Shown here piece by piece: positions 46,801 through 49,860 of a DNA stretch of 64,000 nucleotides. The notes under the pieces were generated by a model that searched no databases, was not told the origin of the DNA, and saw only the letters and a list, made by a program, of their open reading frames with translations. Each line of letters opens with the position of its first letter. Within the stretch, counting starts at the first letter, position 1. The stretch comes from Sipunculus nudus (lineage: Eukaryota > Annelida > Sipuncula > Golfingiida > Sipunculidae). The DNA is taken from contig CM049320.1 of NCBI GenBank assembly GCA_026874595.1, forward strand, positions 21,893,714-21,957,713, read 5' to 3'. The position numbers were made by a program, and so were the translations under genes.

Positions 46801-48758
46801 CTGATAGTTGTTCTCACCATAACAGGTAGGGGGCAGCACATATTGGTCCAGATTTATAAAATGTGTATTTGTGTATGGGGTATCATAACAAGTATTTTTT
46901 AAACCTTTGAAATTACATTTATACAGAGGGTTAAATTCACTTATCAAGAATTCTTAATAGAAGCTTACCAATTTTGAGCTGCAGCCACTTGGACATTTTT
47001 TTCAAGAAGATGAAATAATACAATTTTGATAAGATTTCCTTTTGTATGTAGTGTTTTTACCTGTTTAGCAAAAAAAATCTGTTATTAGAATGATCATATG
47101 AAATTTTAATCAAAACTAACAAAGAAAAGGTAAAAAAAATTTCCTGCCTGCACCGATTTAGTGAAAAAAGTGCCTAAGAGCCATAATTTTTTTTTGGCTA
47201 TTCTGATGATAATATTTGTAAGTTTGTAGACAAATCATCCCAGTGAACTATTTTTGTAATGCCAGCTATGCAGAAATTAGAGAGATCATCTATTTTGTTA
47301 TTGTGTATAAAATTTTCCTATAAAATTTTAATTCATTCATTGTATCATAAACCACTTTTTGCCCTGGTAAATATTTTATTAGGTATTTTAAGTGACTTAA
47401 TTATTGTTACCCCCTTCTGCGGAATGGGGTACATTGATTTGGGTTTGTCTGCCTGTCACTCTTTTTGTCCATCTGTTAAGTTTTCATATCCTTGTGATAA
47501 CTTTCCTAAATATAAAATTTTATTCAAATTTGGGTTAGTCGTGCATACCTTGGTTGGAATTGGTTTTGGAGTGTCTGTCTGAAAATTTATTATCACCAGC
47601 TCCAAAACAAAAAACAGTTTTCCCTTTTGTTCTCAACTCACAACAAAAATTAGGACATGTGGAGACATCTTCAGGGGATAACTAAAACTAAAACACAGGC
47701 ACTATGACATGTGGAGACATCTTCAGGGGAAAATAAAAACTAAAGCATATTGGGAAGGCAAGCATGAAGATCAGAGGAAGCTAAAATAACAAGAGGTGGA
47801 AGCAGAGGATAAATTCCATGAATTTGCTTTTAACTCTTTTCACACAGTGAGTATACACTGCATTTATTCCAGATCGCCCTTGTAGTAATCACTCCTTTGT
47901 ATAGGAGTGATTACTACAAGATACCCTCGGATCAACCACCTGTTCTCATTGGTCCGATTACACCAGTTCTGGCACAGGGCAAGTAATCAGACCAATGAGA
48001 AGATGTGTTGCATGCTTAAAATTTGGAGCTGGATGCACAATGTGATACTAGCTCTCATTGATCAGATAACAGTTCTTTGCTTTGTGCCAGCCCTGGTGGT
48101 GAGACCCAGAGTATTTTGCTACAGAAAGCAGCGGTTACATCAAAGGAGATCTAAGGAGATTGATGTGTATAACTCCTGCATGATCAGTGTACTTAATAAT
48201 TAATTAATGTTGTTTTCTGTAGGTGTTATCTGTCTGGTGGTCTCGATATTTTACATGGCGGGCTGGGAGATGGGTGCTGTGGAAGCTGTGTCACTGTCCA
48301 TCCTCGTCGGATCCTCCGTCGACTACTGCGTACATCTGGTTGAGGGATACATCCTTGCTGGTAGGAGCCCTCCTGCTGATCTCAAAGATAGCAACCGCAA
48401 CCTCCGACAGTGGCGAACCAAAGCTGCAGTCAGCCATATTGGCGTTTCCATCGTCTCAAGTGCCCTGACGACAATCACTGCTGCGATCCCCCTAACTCAG
48501 ACCCTTATACGGCCATTTGCAAAATTTGGACAGATTGTGGCCATGAATACCAGTATTGCTATCTTGTACACGTTAACCGTCAGTGCCGCCATGTTGGCTA
48601 TTTTTGGCCCTGCTCGTTATAAACGCACCTTAAAATCGACTCTGATATCCTGTGCTGGCACAGGGTTGTGTATTGGGGTTGGAATGATAATATTATATAT
48701 CATACACGTGTCTGGTGTACACATACCTAGTCCCAGTGGACAGAACCTGTTTGGTTGA
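6499..48758 (+). CDS. Dispatched-family RND transporter, DISP3/PTCHD2-like, 15 exons
   Basis: This is the only intact host gene I can support. Exons are 6499-7879, 8394-8490, 10065-10336, 18423-18583, 19605-19744, 26087-26346, 34605-34787, 36903-37075, 39504-39732, 40325-40578, 42959-43121, 45082-45248, 45909-46052, 46693-46825 and 48223-48758. Every junction is AG/GT and every phase matches; the exons sum to 4,293 nt, exactly 1,431 codons including the stop. From the ATG at 6550 the product is 1,413 residues, close to vertebrate DISP3 (about 1,400). It has two RND halves: TM1, loop 1, TM2-TM6 with GIGVDD in TM4; then TM7, loop 2, TM8-TM12 with VGSSVDY in TM10. These acidic motifs are the ion-coupling residues of the Patched/Dispatched/RND superfamily. 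Family members move or sense sterols or lipid-modified ligands at membranes; the substrate here is unknown. DISP3 is preferred over DISP1 because of the TM4 and TM10 wording; the paralogue call is less certain than the family. Confidence 0.88.
8394..8490 (+). CDS. Exon 2: end of extracellular loop 1
   Basis: This short 97 nt exon lies between TTTTCTAG and ACAG|GTGAGA. It enters in phase 1, where the split codon with exon 1 gives Gly, and leaves in phase 2. It encodes a charged segment beginning FHNYRDRRR and ending at SKASD. It was missed as an open frame because of its size and was found by matching phase between exons 1 and 3. Confidence 0.8.
8546..8770. mobile_element. Family H repeat fragment
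   Basis: The segment running from a CCTCAGAATGGAGGACATTG-like start through a (TCTG)n-rich stretch and "ttcaaatttgggtctgtgat" is shared with 18945 and 47402 in this window. It is in intron 2, non-coding, class unknown. Confidence 0.6.
9000..9265 (+). mobile_element. 5'-truncated copy of tRNA-derived SINE
   Basis: It shares the body and 3' tail of the fuller copy at 17764: CACTAACAAATGAGTG, then "ggaatggaattctgcagatg", then a GGTTGCCTCC end and an A-rich tail. The tRNA-like head is missing, which fits 5' truncation or decay. Confidence 0.65.
9266..10064. other. Remainder of intron 2, no gene seen
   Basis: AT-rich, with a short (TA)n run at 9429-9445. The stretch 9840-9990 resembles 6150-6280 ("aggttcaaggattatcttta" versus "aaggtgcaagggattatgtt"), a dispersed unclassified repeat. 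Confidence 0.4.
10065..10336 (+). CDS. Exon 3: TM2, TM3 and start of TM4 (sterol-sensing domain)
   Basis: The acceptor is TTTGTAG before 10065; one base completes a Ser codon with exon 2. The exon encodes a short pre-membrane segment (VLYGGNELYDYQVDTAFW), then TM2 and TM3, then the start of TM4 ending LIIGIG. The donor is G|GTAAGC at 10337, phase 1. GC content and codon use are clearly higher than the surrounding intron. The amphipathic pre-TM2 segment followed by closely packed helices is typical of Patched/Dispatched proteins. Confidence 0.88.
10469..11228. mobile_element. pogo/Tc1-like non-autonomous element, ~760 bp, TA-flanked
   Basis: The left end TACAGTAGAGCGC is the inverse of the right end GCGCTCTACTGTA. 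Both termini are TA, as expected for TA-targeting pogo/Tc1-mariner elements. No transposase frame remains inside. A related right end occurs near 42640-42654. Confidence 0.75.
11426..11442. repeat. Poly-C tract
   Basis: An uninterrupted C run in intron 3; its length is likely unreliable in assembly. Confidence 0.9.
11600..12960. mobile_element. Family C repeat, two tandem divergent units
   Basis: The AGCTCAG hairpin recurs at 11603-11631. The phrase beginning "atgtccccaaaatctcctac" occurs at about 11761 and 12440, and "gcatgttttttt/cctgtaag" at about 12207 and 12867, giving two ~670 bp units. A fragment of the same family lies at 14325-14410. No coding capacity is visible. Confidence 0.65.
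12961..15060. other. AT-rich part of intron 3, no gene seen
   Basis: It contains a poly-C run at 13130-13141, a local duplication (13705-13760 and 13770-13825 share "aacaattctaatattttt"-type text) and a short family C fragment near 14330. No supported gene. Confidence 0.5.
15174..17196 (-). mobile_element. Helentron-like (HINE-type) element, family B copy 1
   Basis: Read on the minus strand it starts TTGTATC at 17196, has a GTATC..GC hairpin (17165-17194), and ends with hairpin GTAGTCG-CTTGT-CGACTAC (15186-15204) followed by terminal CTAGT at 15174. The subterminal motif GGCAGATACAC is the inverse of the start, with one or two mismatches. The interior is a tandem array of ~280 bp units. Open frames through it are products of the repeat. 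Confidence 0.78.
15240..17000 (-). repeat. ~280 bp tandem array with GGTGGCGCCACC every ~140 bp
   Basis: The phrase GAGCTTGGATGTCTGC occurs at about 15567, 15844, 16124, 16402 and 16683, giving spacings of 277-281 bases. The palindrome GGTGGCGCCACC, or a one-base variant, occurs roughly twice per unit. Unit-to-unit identity is high, suggesting recent amplification or gene conversion. Confidence 0.9.
17291..17763. other. Intron 3 gap, no gene seen
   Basis: AT-rich single-copy-looking sequence without supported features. Confidence 0.5.
17764..18135 (+). mobile_element. tRNA-derived SINE, fullest copy
   Basis: The head resembles a tRNA promoter: an A-box-like GGCTCAGGGGTAGAGTA and, about 35 bases on, a B-box-like GAGTTTGAATCTC. 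A ~250 bp body follows, with CACTCACAAATGAGTG and "ggaatggaattctgcagatg", then GGCAGTTACCTCC and an A-rich tail. Two further copies lie in the window (9000, 39206). This is not a functional tRNA gene because no cloverleaf 3' half pairs. Confidence 0.75.
18136..18422. other. End of intron 3, possible MITE fragment
   Basis: The segment 18170-18345 ends AGATTCCACTGTGTAAG, resembling the TTTCACTGTA ends of pogo-like MITEs here, but no matching left end was found. Confidence 0.3.
18423..18583 (+). CDS. Exon 4: TM4 motif GxxxDD and TM5
   Basis: The acceptor is CATTTCAG and the donor GCT|GTAAGT. The exon completes the TM4 motif GIGVDDVFVF across the junction with exon 3, so the paired Asp residues sit just after the splice site. 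The next helix (ATFFTSFTTAAAFAANI) is TM5, a very characteristic Dispatched/Patched block. It ends in phase 0. An 8 kb intron full of repeats separates it from exon 3. Confidence 0.92.
18945..19611. mobile_element. Family H repeat with three ~91 bp tandem copies abutting exon 5
   Basis: The start (CTGCAGAGTGGGGGACATTG) and the later part (AAACTAAAACA...GGAAGCTTAAATAACAAGAG) are shared with 47402-47840. The final part is locally triplicated (about 19336-19425, 19427-19517, 19518-19611). Each copy ends in an ACAGAT(T/C)CCAG sequence, and the third is the real exon 5 acceptor and first bases. Confidence 0.7.
19605..19744 (+). CDS. Exon 5: TM6 of the sterol-sensing domain
   Basis: The acceptor is TTAATACAG at 19604; the exon starts in phase 0 and ends CT|GTAAGT in phase 2. 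It encodes IPAIHGFGLFMCLIVSCCW and a second hydrophobic stretch through IIMPPAI, the TM6 region, then Cys-rich residues. Two decoy acceptors closely resembling the true one lie about 93 and 185 bases upstream in a local tandem duplication. Confidence 0.9.
19942..20005 (+). repeat. DIRS left inverted terminal repeat
   Basis: Positions 19943-20005 pair inversely with 25023-25082, with several mismatches near the outer end and near identity over GAGATGTGCGCACGCATAC. Positions 19943-19980 pair perfectly with 24843-24880 of the internal region. Confidence 0.9.
20230..21795 (+). CDS. DIRS ORF1, gag-like protein (521 residues)
   Basis: The ATG at 20230 has A at -3 and G at +4. The N-terminal half is Ser/Asp/Lys-rich and disordered (SSSHSKSSSLHKGSDERRRS), a middle segment is helical with predicted coiled-coil character (TKKQLDDIKQQLAVLTNTM), and the C-terminus is basic and Gly/Arg-rich. 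This is the usual character of DIRS ORF1 products, thought to bind nucleic acid or form particles. It is intact to TAG at 21793. There is no zinc knuckle. The identity rests on position in the element more than on motif. Confidence 0.8.
   Translation: MATVDHRIDSDVMGTILQGLEAQRTRLSQPGTSSSKPPHVSAKKNEQQMQQTGDRPADVSSARSQVTDSVNKHGGASAEHATVSIENNESQESNDRTLSANTSGSRSSSSHSKSSSLHKGSDERRRSSNAGRSSSADLDASRGDKSKHGHNNRARDSGKRRHSHSDNSSDSDTKKQLDDIKQQLAVLTNTMAVVTPIILELKAARDQWQEQAEYASDEEDNSHCISESDSEEPPPKKTKTSNGEDQFNDEDSSHNDNVPAACADRADVDILVNMAKAINQAETTGPDINEQLASVVTQYLERGMDSDSLNKLLEASLRPKNCDRLQVVKANPAIFNNVSKELKQEDIRLQRVQRPIIAGINSLVTLMDKLLTSIQQKTEAPTTKEMLTTLSQTVGMLCAGSHELDLRRRYSFKPAMKDEYKALCSDSNPVKGELFEDQLSQSVKELNETNKVTSRLTKKKPAYNSTANGRQGGFAPFLGCGFRHRLGKSKFQRPYHKGSSNGSNRGRSHFQNKTHQQATKK
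21813..23540 (+). CDS. DIRS reverse transcriptase / RNase H, frameshifted near the 3' end
   Basis: The frame is open upstream of 21813 and overlaps the end of ORF1 in another phase; no ATG opens it, so expression may need frameshifting or reinitiation. RT motifs are present: GATDLSDAYYSV (motif A, catalytic Asp), MPNGLSPAPRYF (motif B) and AYLDDIIVLG (motif C, YxDD-type). RNase H follows: QTDASMKGWG (first Asp), FLELKA (Glu), LQMDNTTAVTYIN (Asp) and a late Asp in the KADKESR region. After DIDMFASHLNFQ, near 23385, the reading continues in the frame of the next ORF. The last ~50 residues of this frame are therefore out of register, consistent with a single-base deletion. Confidence 0.9.
   Translation: MSIIDSNNTPFKAGLIKDHLTVWRQLTSDSNILKIVQGCTIEFSDTPFQNSVPALCNFTELENFAVNAEIDKLLAKSVIVECLHEPGEFLSNIFLRPKKNNTFRMILNLKYLNEFIVYRHFKMDTLSSCLNLVSYGCYMGATDLSDAYYSVPVHECYQKYLKFVHNNRLFKFTCMPNGLSPAPRYFTKLLKPVLGKLRSQGFTSSAYLDDIIVLGDNYEQCFRNIQATIQLFIQLGFTINMEKSVVQPTQVIQHLGFVIDSKNIVVSLPQDKVDNLQHWCQFLLHSEHYKIEVVAKVIGILVSCIPAVKYGKLYYRQLEHDKIVALQRSRGNFKAQMCISQSAKQELVWWLKHAAHSPNPIEHGNPSFTLQTDASMKGWGANLLCGNSTGGHWADLGLFQHINFLELKASFLGLKALCKQLSDTHVLLQMDNTTAVTYINNMGGSHSLVCNNMAQAIWQWCIDRNIWLTAAHIAGISNVKADKESRTLDDKTEWKLRPSSFQRIISMWGSPDIDMFASHLNFQIKPLSHGERTLKLLRPMHLLCRGQIHLCTCFLLSVWWAEYSRNRRMTREKPF
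23462..24658 (+). CDS. DIRS tyrosine recombinase
   Basis: The first ~60 residues belong to the domain that follows RNase H in DIRS elements (MFPPFSMVGRVLKKQ, then QNWYPLLQKL). The recombinase follows from about residue 85: an N-terminal SAM-like core-binding region (SPSTKKQYSVYISKWITFAK), then catalytic residues Arg in VTGQRCQTIHLM, Lys in LVKHSRPG, H-x-x-R in THSTRYASTSAA and the Tyr nucleophile in FSKFYNKP. All residues of the R-K-HxxR-Y set are present, so this part looks intact. The frame begins by overlapping the RT frame, but the true upstream continuation lies in the RT polypeptide before the frameshift. Confidence 0.92.
   Translation: MYMFPPFSMVGRVLKKQKDDKGKAILIVLDSKTQNWYPLLQKLMTAPPYIPNLTHSAFRPDQNPPIVAETSNDRLPGIGDQLNIQDLPGRTFSDIILNSWSPSTKKQYSVYISKWITFAKKHNYNKFRPSIPQVLGFLTDLFDSGLRYSALGTARSALATTINLADTDCDLGEHPLIKRFFKGVFKMSPAVPRYHQTWDVSLVLEYLKNLAPSNQLSLQDLTFKLSVLCFLVTGQRCQTIHLMDIEHMQHTNSSTIFYIQELVKHSRPGMQQPELILPAYPADQRLCVVTCLKQYLEKTKTLRQGTKLFFNYNKPHKHISRATLSRWVCTMLKNTGIDTTMFTTHSTRYASTSAAFTKNVPLGDIMESAGWTQECTFSKFYNKPIINKEQFAVAILNS
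24843..24960 (+). repeat. DIRS internal complementary region
   Basis: It is the reverse complement of the right end followed by the left end of the element, i.e. the inverse of a circular junction. Part one (24843-24880) equals the inverse of 19943-19980 base for base; part two (24881-24960) is the inverse of about 25050-25130 with a small indel at CCTTAAGG versus CCTGTAAGG. In DIRS elements this region is thought to template completion of the ends during circular replication. Confidence 0.92.
25023..25134 (+). repeat. DIRS right inverted terminal repeat with extension
   Basis: Positions 25023-25082 are inverse to the left repeat; 25083-25134 is the extension present only on the right and copied in the internal region. 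It ends ATTATTCAATT, sharing CAATT with the left border. Confidence 0.9.
25135..25863. other. Intron 5 gap with poly-C tract
   Basis: After the possible MITE arm (to 25301) the sequence is AT-rich, with a C run at 25795-25816. No gene seen. Confidence 0.5.
25864..26045. mobile_element. pogo-like MITE, ~180 bp
   Basis: It begins TACAGTGGAACCT and ends GTTTCACTGTA, with TA at both borders. Internal motifs AAGACCACCT and TCACTCAA/TGAGTGAAC-type words recur in the copies at 52192 and 55636. It ends only about 40 bases before the exon 6 acceptor. Confidence 0.75.
26087..26346 (+). CDS. Exon 6: cytosolic linker between the two RND halves
   Basis: The exon starts at 26087 or 26093, as two AGs in series both keep the frame. 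It encodes a Cys-rich start (CKCCVPSC) that continues the Cys pairs of exon 5, followed by an acidic, Asp-rich linker. Two donors keep the phase: GAAGGAG|GTTGGC (26315) and AATC|GTAAGG (26347). I chose the second because it fits the donor consensus better. The open frame beyond it is intron. Confidence 0.65.
26627..26980. mobile_element. Foldback MITE family E copy 1
   Basis: Near the left end is AAAAGGTATGGTTCTCAGG and near the right end CCTGAGAACCAAACCT, an inverted pair, flanked by A-rich/T-rich and GGCC-like ends. The closest relative is at 44518-44799. It lies in intron 6. Confidence 0.65.
27011..28156 (+). mobile_element. Helentron-like (HINE-type) element, family B copy 2
   Basis: It starts TTGTATCCGCC with hairpin GTATCCGC...GCGGATAC (27013-27042) and ends with GGCGGATACACG, hairpin TAGTCG-CTTGT-CGACTA, then CCCGTATT and CTAGT at 28156. 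It carries about four ~140 bp half-units with GGTGGCGCCACC. It is in the opposite orientation to copy 1 and so closely similar that the two could form a long-range inverted repeat. Confidence 0.8.
28157..29747. other. Intron 6 gap, no gene seen
   Basis: AT-rich sequence without supported elements. A weakly GC-richer patch at 28980-29240 shows no coding pattern I recognise. Confidence 0.5.
29748..30973 (+). mobile_element. Helentron-like (HINE-type) element, family A copy 2
   Basis: It starts TGTATCCCC and ends with GTCTGGGGATAC (30930-30941), the GGCACC-TGC-GGTGCC hairpin (30945-30959), AAGAAATAT and CTAGT. The interior has about three ~325 bp units, each with a GGTGGCGCCACC-like palindrome and TTGACCTTGA. 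This interior differs from the 289 bp units of copy 1, although the first ~600 bases of copy 1 match it. Confidence 0.78.
30974..31558. other. Intron 6 gap, no gene seen
   Basis: AT-rich; a frame at 31323-31622 runs into the next repeat and has no protein-family pattern. Confidence 0.45.
31559..32721 (+). mobile_element. Helentron-like (HINE-type) element, family B copy 3 (older)
   Basis: It starts TTGTATCCGCC and ends GTGGATACACTTAGTCACTTGTCGACTAC-like sequence with terminal CTAGT at 32721. Internal half-units are recognisable but much more diverged than in copies 1 and 2, and most palindromes have mutated (e.g. GGTGGTGCCACC). The copy is older. Confidence 0.72.
32722..33409. other. Intron 6 gap, no gene seen
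   Basis: AT-rich sequence without supported features. Confidence 0.5.
33410..33832. mobile_element. Foldback MITE family F copy 1, arms ~80 bp
   Basis: The left arm (from GATATACACTGCAG through GGCAAGGTTCTCTAGGCATG) and the right arm (CATGCCCAGAGAACCTTGCC through CTGCAGTGTATAAC) are inverse to each other with a few mismatches. The centre has repeated ACCAATG(A/G)GAG motifs. A second copy is at 47850. Confidence 0.75.
33833..34604. other. End of intron 6, no gene seen
   Basis: AT-rich; nothing supported except the exon 7 acceptor. Confidence 0.45.
34605..34787 (+). CDS. Exon 7: acidic linker leading into TM7
   Basis: The acceptor is TCCTACAG and the donor CTTG|GTGAGC; phase 1 in, phase 1 out. 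It encodes an acidic segment (DNDDPLLVLEQELTAEEDK) followed by a basic and hydrophobic stretch (YHYVVVPVIKARWAVL) that begins TM7. The second AG nine bases inside the exon would break the frame and is rejected. Confidence 0.8.
34836..35060. mobile_element. Possible MITE with 20 bp perfect inverted repeat
   Basis: AGTATTTACATTTGCTACTA (34873-34892) is the exact inverse of 34998-35017. The start, TATGACGGGACATATTATGG, also resembles 43397-43420 in the family I repeat. It lies just inside intron 7. Confidence 0.5.
35580..36085. mobile_element. Family I repeat copy 1
   Basis: It shares GGGGCTTTGATGGATTTTCA, CATGCATATTTAATGAGGTC and CATTTGCAATGCTCCTGTT-type text with 43400-43912. It has ~140 bp internal periodicity, with AGGTCAAAGGTCA at about 35877 and AGGTCAGAGGTCA at about 36014. 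The terminal structure is unclear; it may be another HINE-like family. Confidence 0.6.
36086..36902. other. End of intron 7, no gene seen
   Basis: AT-rich, with A/T runs; nothing supported. Confidence 0.45.
36903..37075 (+). CDS. Exon 8: TM7 and start of extracellular loop 2
   Basis: The acceptor is TTCTTTGTAG. The first two bases complete a Val codon with exon 7, giving a hydrophobic TM7 (VVYIVVLTVSCGLMSQL) followed by a loop with LLDLAYNFSESSIKCDFC. Dispatched-type proteins start their second half this way. It ends GGAAG|GTATAT in phase 0. One N-glycosylation sequon (NFS) is visible. Confidence 0.85.
37076..39205. other. Intron 8 gap, no gene seen
   Basis: AT-rich. The stretch 37900-38960 is unusually dense in TGCATATG/CATATATG words (for example "gcatatatgcatatgtactg"), without a fixed period. 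No coding pattern. Confidence 0.45.
39206..39482 (+). mobile_element. tRNA-derived SINE, diverged copy directly before exon 9
   Basis: It contains a B-box-like GAATTTGAATCTC and the body motif GTGTTTCACTCCCAGACAAG with CCCCAGTGGTATGACCCAGG, matching the copy at 17764. It ends about 20 bases before the exon 9 acceptor, so the SINE nearly abuts the splice site. Confidence 0.65.
39504..39732 (+). CDS. Exon 9: Pro/Thr-rich segment of loop 2
   Basis: The acceptor is TGTTTTGCAG and the donor CCAG|GTCAGT; phase 0 in, phase 1 out. The product is almost entirely Pro, Thr and Ser (for example TPPVPPPPTMRPTQG), resembling a mucin-like, probably O-glycosylated stalk. I am not aware of such a stalk as a standard part of vertebrate DISP3, so it may be lineage-specific. 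The phases fit both neighbours exactly, supporting it as a real exon despite low complexity. Confidence 0.75.
39778..39850. mobile_element. Family C end fragment
   Basis: The hairpin AGCTGAGCTGAC...GTCATCGGAGCT (39778-39806) starts a short fragment related to 5606 and 11603, in intron 9. Confidence 0.5.
40325..40578 (+). CDS. Exon 10: end of Pro/Thr stalk and start of conserved loop 2 domain
   Basis: The acceptor is TTCTTGTTGAAG. The split Gly codon matches exon 9. After about 30 more Pro/Thr/Ser-rich residues, the chain becomes globular: CENGKCDHVKKRP, then ASVYVVFGIRGVDRSNV. That beta-strand-like phrase opens the porter-type loop 2 domain of Dispatched proteins. The donor is AAG|GTATGA, phase 0. 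Confidence 0.83.
40579..42958. other. Intron 10, mostly featureless
   Basis: It contains ACCAAAAAGCACC-type words near 40970-41010 that are inverse to TGGTGCTTTTTGGTCC-type words at 41345-41385, a likely foldback element of about 420 bases. A G run lies at 42483-42497. A pogo-type right end (GGCGCTCTACTATA) is near 42640. No gene. Confidence 0.45.
42959..43121 (+). CDS. Exon 11: extracellular loop 2
   Basis: The acceptor is CATGTTTTTCAG, a textbook polypyrimidine tract. The exon encodes GSVVFNSYFMRNMTMGHM and a Cys-containing helix (RDLCRLCKIIANNTDLV), with sequons NMT and NNT. It ends C|GTAAGT in phase 1. A (TG)n microsatellite starts 10 bases inside the intron. Confidence 0.87.
43130..43156. 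repeat. (TG)n microsatellite
   Basis: About 12 TG repeats near the start of intron 11. Confidence 0.95.
43397..43912. mobile_element. Family I repeat copy 2
   Basis: It starts ATGACGGGAGTATTATGGTA and ends in CATTTGCCATGCTCTTGTT. Internal AATGAGGT(C/T)AGAGGTCACCA motifs repeat about every 145 bases. Homologous to 35580-36085. Confidence 0.6.
43913..44517. other. Intron 11 gap, no gene seen
   Basis: AT-rich; nothing supported. Confidence 0.45.
44518..44799. mobile_element. Foldback MITE family E copy 2, best preserved ends
   Basis: The left end GGCCAAAAAAAAAGGTATGG and the right end CCATACCTTTTTTTCTGGGCC are inverse, and the arms continue as TTCTCAGGC/GCCTGAGAA. The flanks CCTA and TTAT leave the target duplication unclear (perhaps TTA/TAA). 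Confidence 0.72.
45082..45248 (+). CDS. Exon 12: extracellular loop 2
   Basis: The acceptor is TTTCCTCAG and the donor AGT|GTAAGT. The exon encodes YRKIFQTYLQQIEECRNLPG and then HIVAIKWIAFTFES, a strand that aligns with the loop 2 core of Dispatched proteins. Two frames are open here; splice phase with exons 11 and 13 selects the one beginning YRKIF. Confidence 0.86.
45249..45908. other. Intron 12, no gene seen
   Basis: AT-rich; nothing supported beyond splice sites. Confidence 0.5.
45909..46052 (+). CDS. Exon 13: extracellular loop 2, pre-TM8
   Basis: This is an exact 48-codon exon between TTCTTCACAG and AAC|GTATGT. It encodes TTYKGQGYLQAYSNYQQWER and ends YQTSKFWRN, an amphipathic lead into TM8 similar to the segment preceding TM2 in exon 3. 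It lies immediately 5' of a ~20 bp minisatellite in intron 13. Confidence 0.85.
46053..46480. repeat. ~20 bp minisatellite in intron 13
   Basis: Imperfect repeats of TATTCTACATATCAGAGTTA, roughly 20 units, many varied by single bases and some shortened. It starts close after the exon 13 donor. A possible pogo-like MITE right end follows (TTTTACTGTATA near 46600). Confidence 0.88.
46693..46825 (+). CDS. Exon 14: TM8 and start of TM9
   Basis: The acceptor is TTTGTACTAG and the donor ACAG|GTAGGG, phase 0 in and phase 1 out. It encodes VMMEVVAVTSAIYGLVLSLV and further hydrophobic sequence through VVLLLIVVLTIT, forming TM8 and the start of TM9. Confidence 0.86.
46960..47205. mobile_element. Foldback MITE family E, partial copy 3
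   Basis: It shares CAATTTTGAGCTGCAGCCAC and the right end GTGCCTAAGAGCCATAATTTT with copies 1 and 2; the left arm is missing. Confidence 0.55.
47402..47840. mobile_element. Family H repeat copy 3
   Basis: CTTCTGCGGAATGGGGTACA through AATAACAAGAGGTGGAAGC and GAATTTGCTTTTAACTC match 8546 and 18945. It lacks the tandem ends seen near exon 5. Confidence 0.65.
47850..48190. mobile_element. Foldback MITE family F copy 2, with internal 18 bp perfect hairpin
   Basis: It shares GTATACACTGCA and GGTGAGACCCAGAGTATTTT-type arms and ACCAATGAGA motifs with 33410. A perfect 18 bp stem (47879-47896 with 47903-47920; arm CTTGTAGTAATCACTCCT) with a 6 base loop replaces part of the left arm. It ends about 30 bases before the last exon. 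Confidence 0.65.
48223..48758 (+). CDS. Exon 15 (last): TM9-TM12, motif GxxxD in TM10, C-terminus
   Basis: The acceptor is TGTTTTCTGTAG. The exon encodes TM9-TM10 with SILVGSSVDYCVHLVEGY, where G-x-x-x-D is the second RND half's proton or ion relay motif. TM11 (SIVSSALTTITAAIPL) and TM12 (MNTSIAILYTLTVSAAML) follow. A last hydrophobic stretch near the C-terminus (CIGVGMIILYIIHV) may be a thirteenth helix. The stop is TGA at 48756-48758. Codon use and GC are distinct from the flanks. A possible polyadenylation signal, ATTAAA, is at 49045. Confidence 0.92.
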
Positions 48759-49290
48759 TGATTTTGAGAAAGACATGGAAAATTTGTAAAACAGGAAATT
48801 TTTGTGAATTTTCTAGGAAATTGTGATGATAAAAAAATTATTTATTTGTAATGTAGAAATACTTTAAAATTTGTTTAATGCATAAGGAGATGGCCTCTGA
48901 CTTTATGACCATAGCAAATAGCCATTGGCTGGGGAATCTGTTTAGGAAATTCTAGGTTTCCTATGCATACAAACAAATGTAAAAGATTGCAAGTTCTTTT
49001 ACTTGTTGATCTTTAAAATTATTTATATATTTAAATTAATACAAATTAAAGGATAACTTGACAAATGTGGTAATGTACATGTACTTAAAATCAGTTGTGT
49101 TTGCAGAACGACTAGGCATGTTTCATTGGCCAAGAATTGCTCAATTATGAATTACTGAATGATTTGTAAAAAAATAGGTGCTGCAAAACTTTCCTGTTTT
49201 ACAGAAAGGAAGTATGATGCATTTATCTATTGGGTTTCTTGACCCAGAGTAGAGTTGTGATAAAGCACTGATAAGCTAGGCTTTTTTAGC
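48759..49290. other. 3' UTR and downstream sequence
   Basis: AT-rich sequence after the stop. ATTAAA at 49045-49050 could be a polyadenylation signal; there is no stronger AATAAA nearby. The UTR end is not determined. Confidence 0.35.
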
Positions 49291-49860
49291 GAACCTGTGA
49301 GCTTATGCGATGGCGCAGCGTCGTCCGTCCGCCGTCTGCCGTCCAGGGCTGGCTTTCTGCCGTCCATGGCTGTAAGTCAGAAACTGTCAGAGCTAGCAGC
49401 TCCAAATTACATGTAAGAATTCGTCACATGTGAAACTTGGTGCCCTGGAGCTTATTATTGGGTATCTGCATTAATTTAGATTTTATAGAGAAAAAGCTTA
49501 AAAACCTTTAAAAATCTTCTTCTCTGAAACTGTCCAGCCAAATTGTCCAATATTTCACAGAAATGATCTCTGGAACAATCTCTCTCAAGTTTGTTCGAAT
49601 GGTTCCAGTTCGGAGATTTTTGGCTGAGTTACAGGAGGTTGAACTTAGTCATCTGTCCAAAAAAGCACACTAAAATTAAAATCTCAGAAACGGCTAGAGC
49701 TATAATGACCAAATTTTATACCAATGTTTGTCACATATGTCATATCTGATTTTGAGGTATTGGTGGCGCCACCTACATTGATGTGTTTTTTACAAGCGAA
49801 AATGTAATTTTAAACTCTTCTAGCTTATACACTGATTTATGATGAAACTGTTCAGCTGAT
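49291..49860. mobile_element. Unclassified repeat with GGTGGCGCCACC
   Basis: It begins TTTTTTAGCGAACCTGTGAG followed by GTCCGTCCGCCGTCTGCCG and contains TTGGTGGCGCCACCTACATT at about 49761. The start resembles widespread dispersed repeats of similar wording in molluscs (from memory). Only one copy is in the window, so its limits are uncertain. Confidence 0.45.

Noticed and set aside
6499-48758. Patched or NPC1-like identity for the transporter
   Set aside because: The sterol-sensing and GxxxD motifs are shared, but exon 4-5 and exon 15 wording and the two-loop layout fit Dispatched, specifically DISP3, better.
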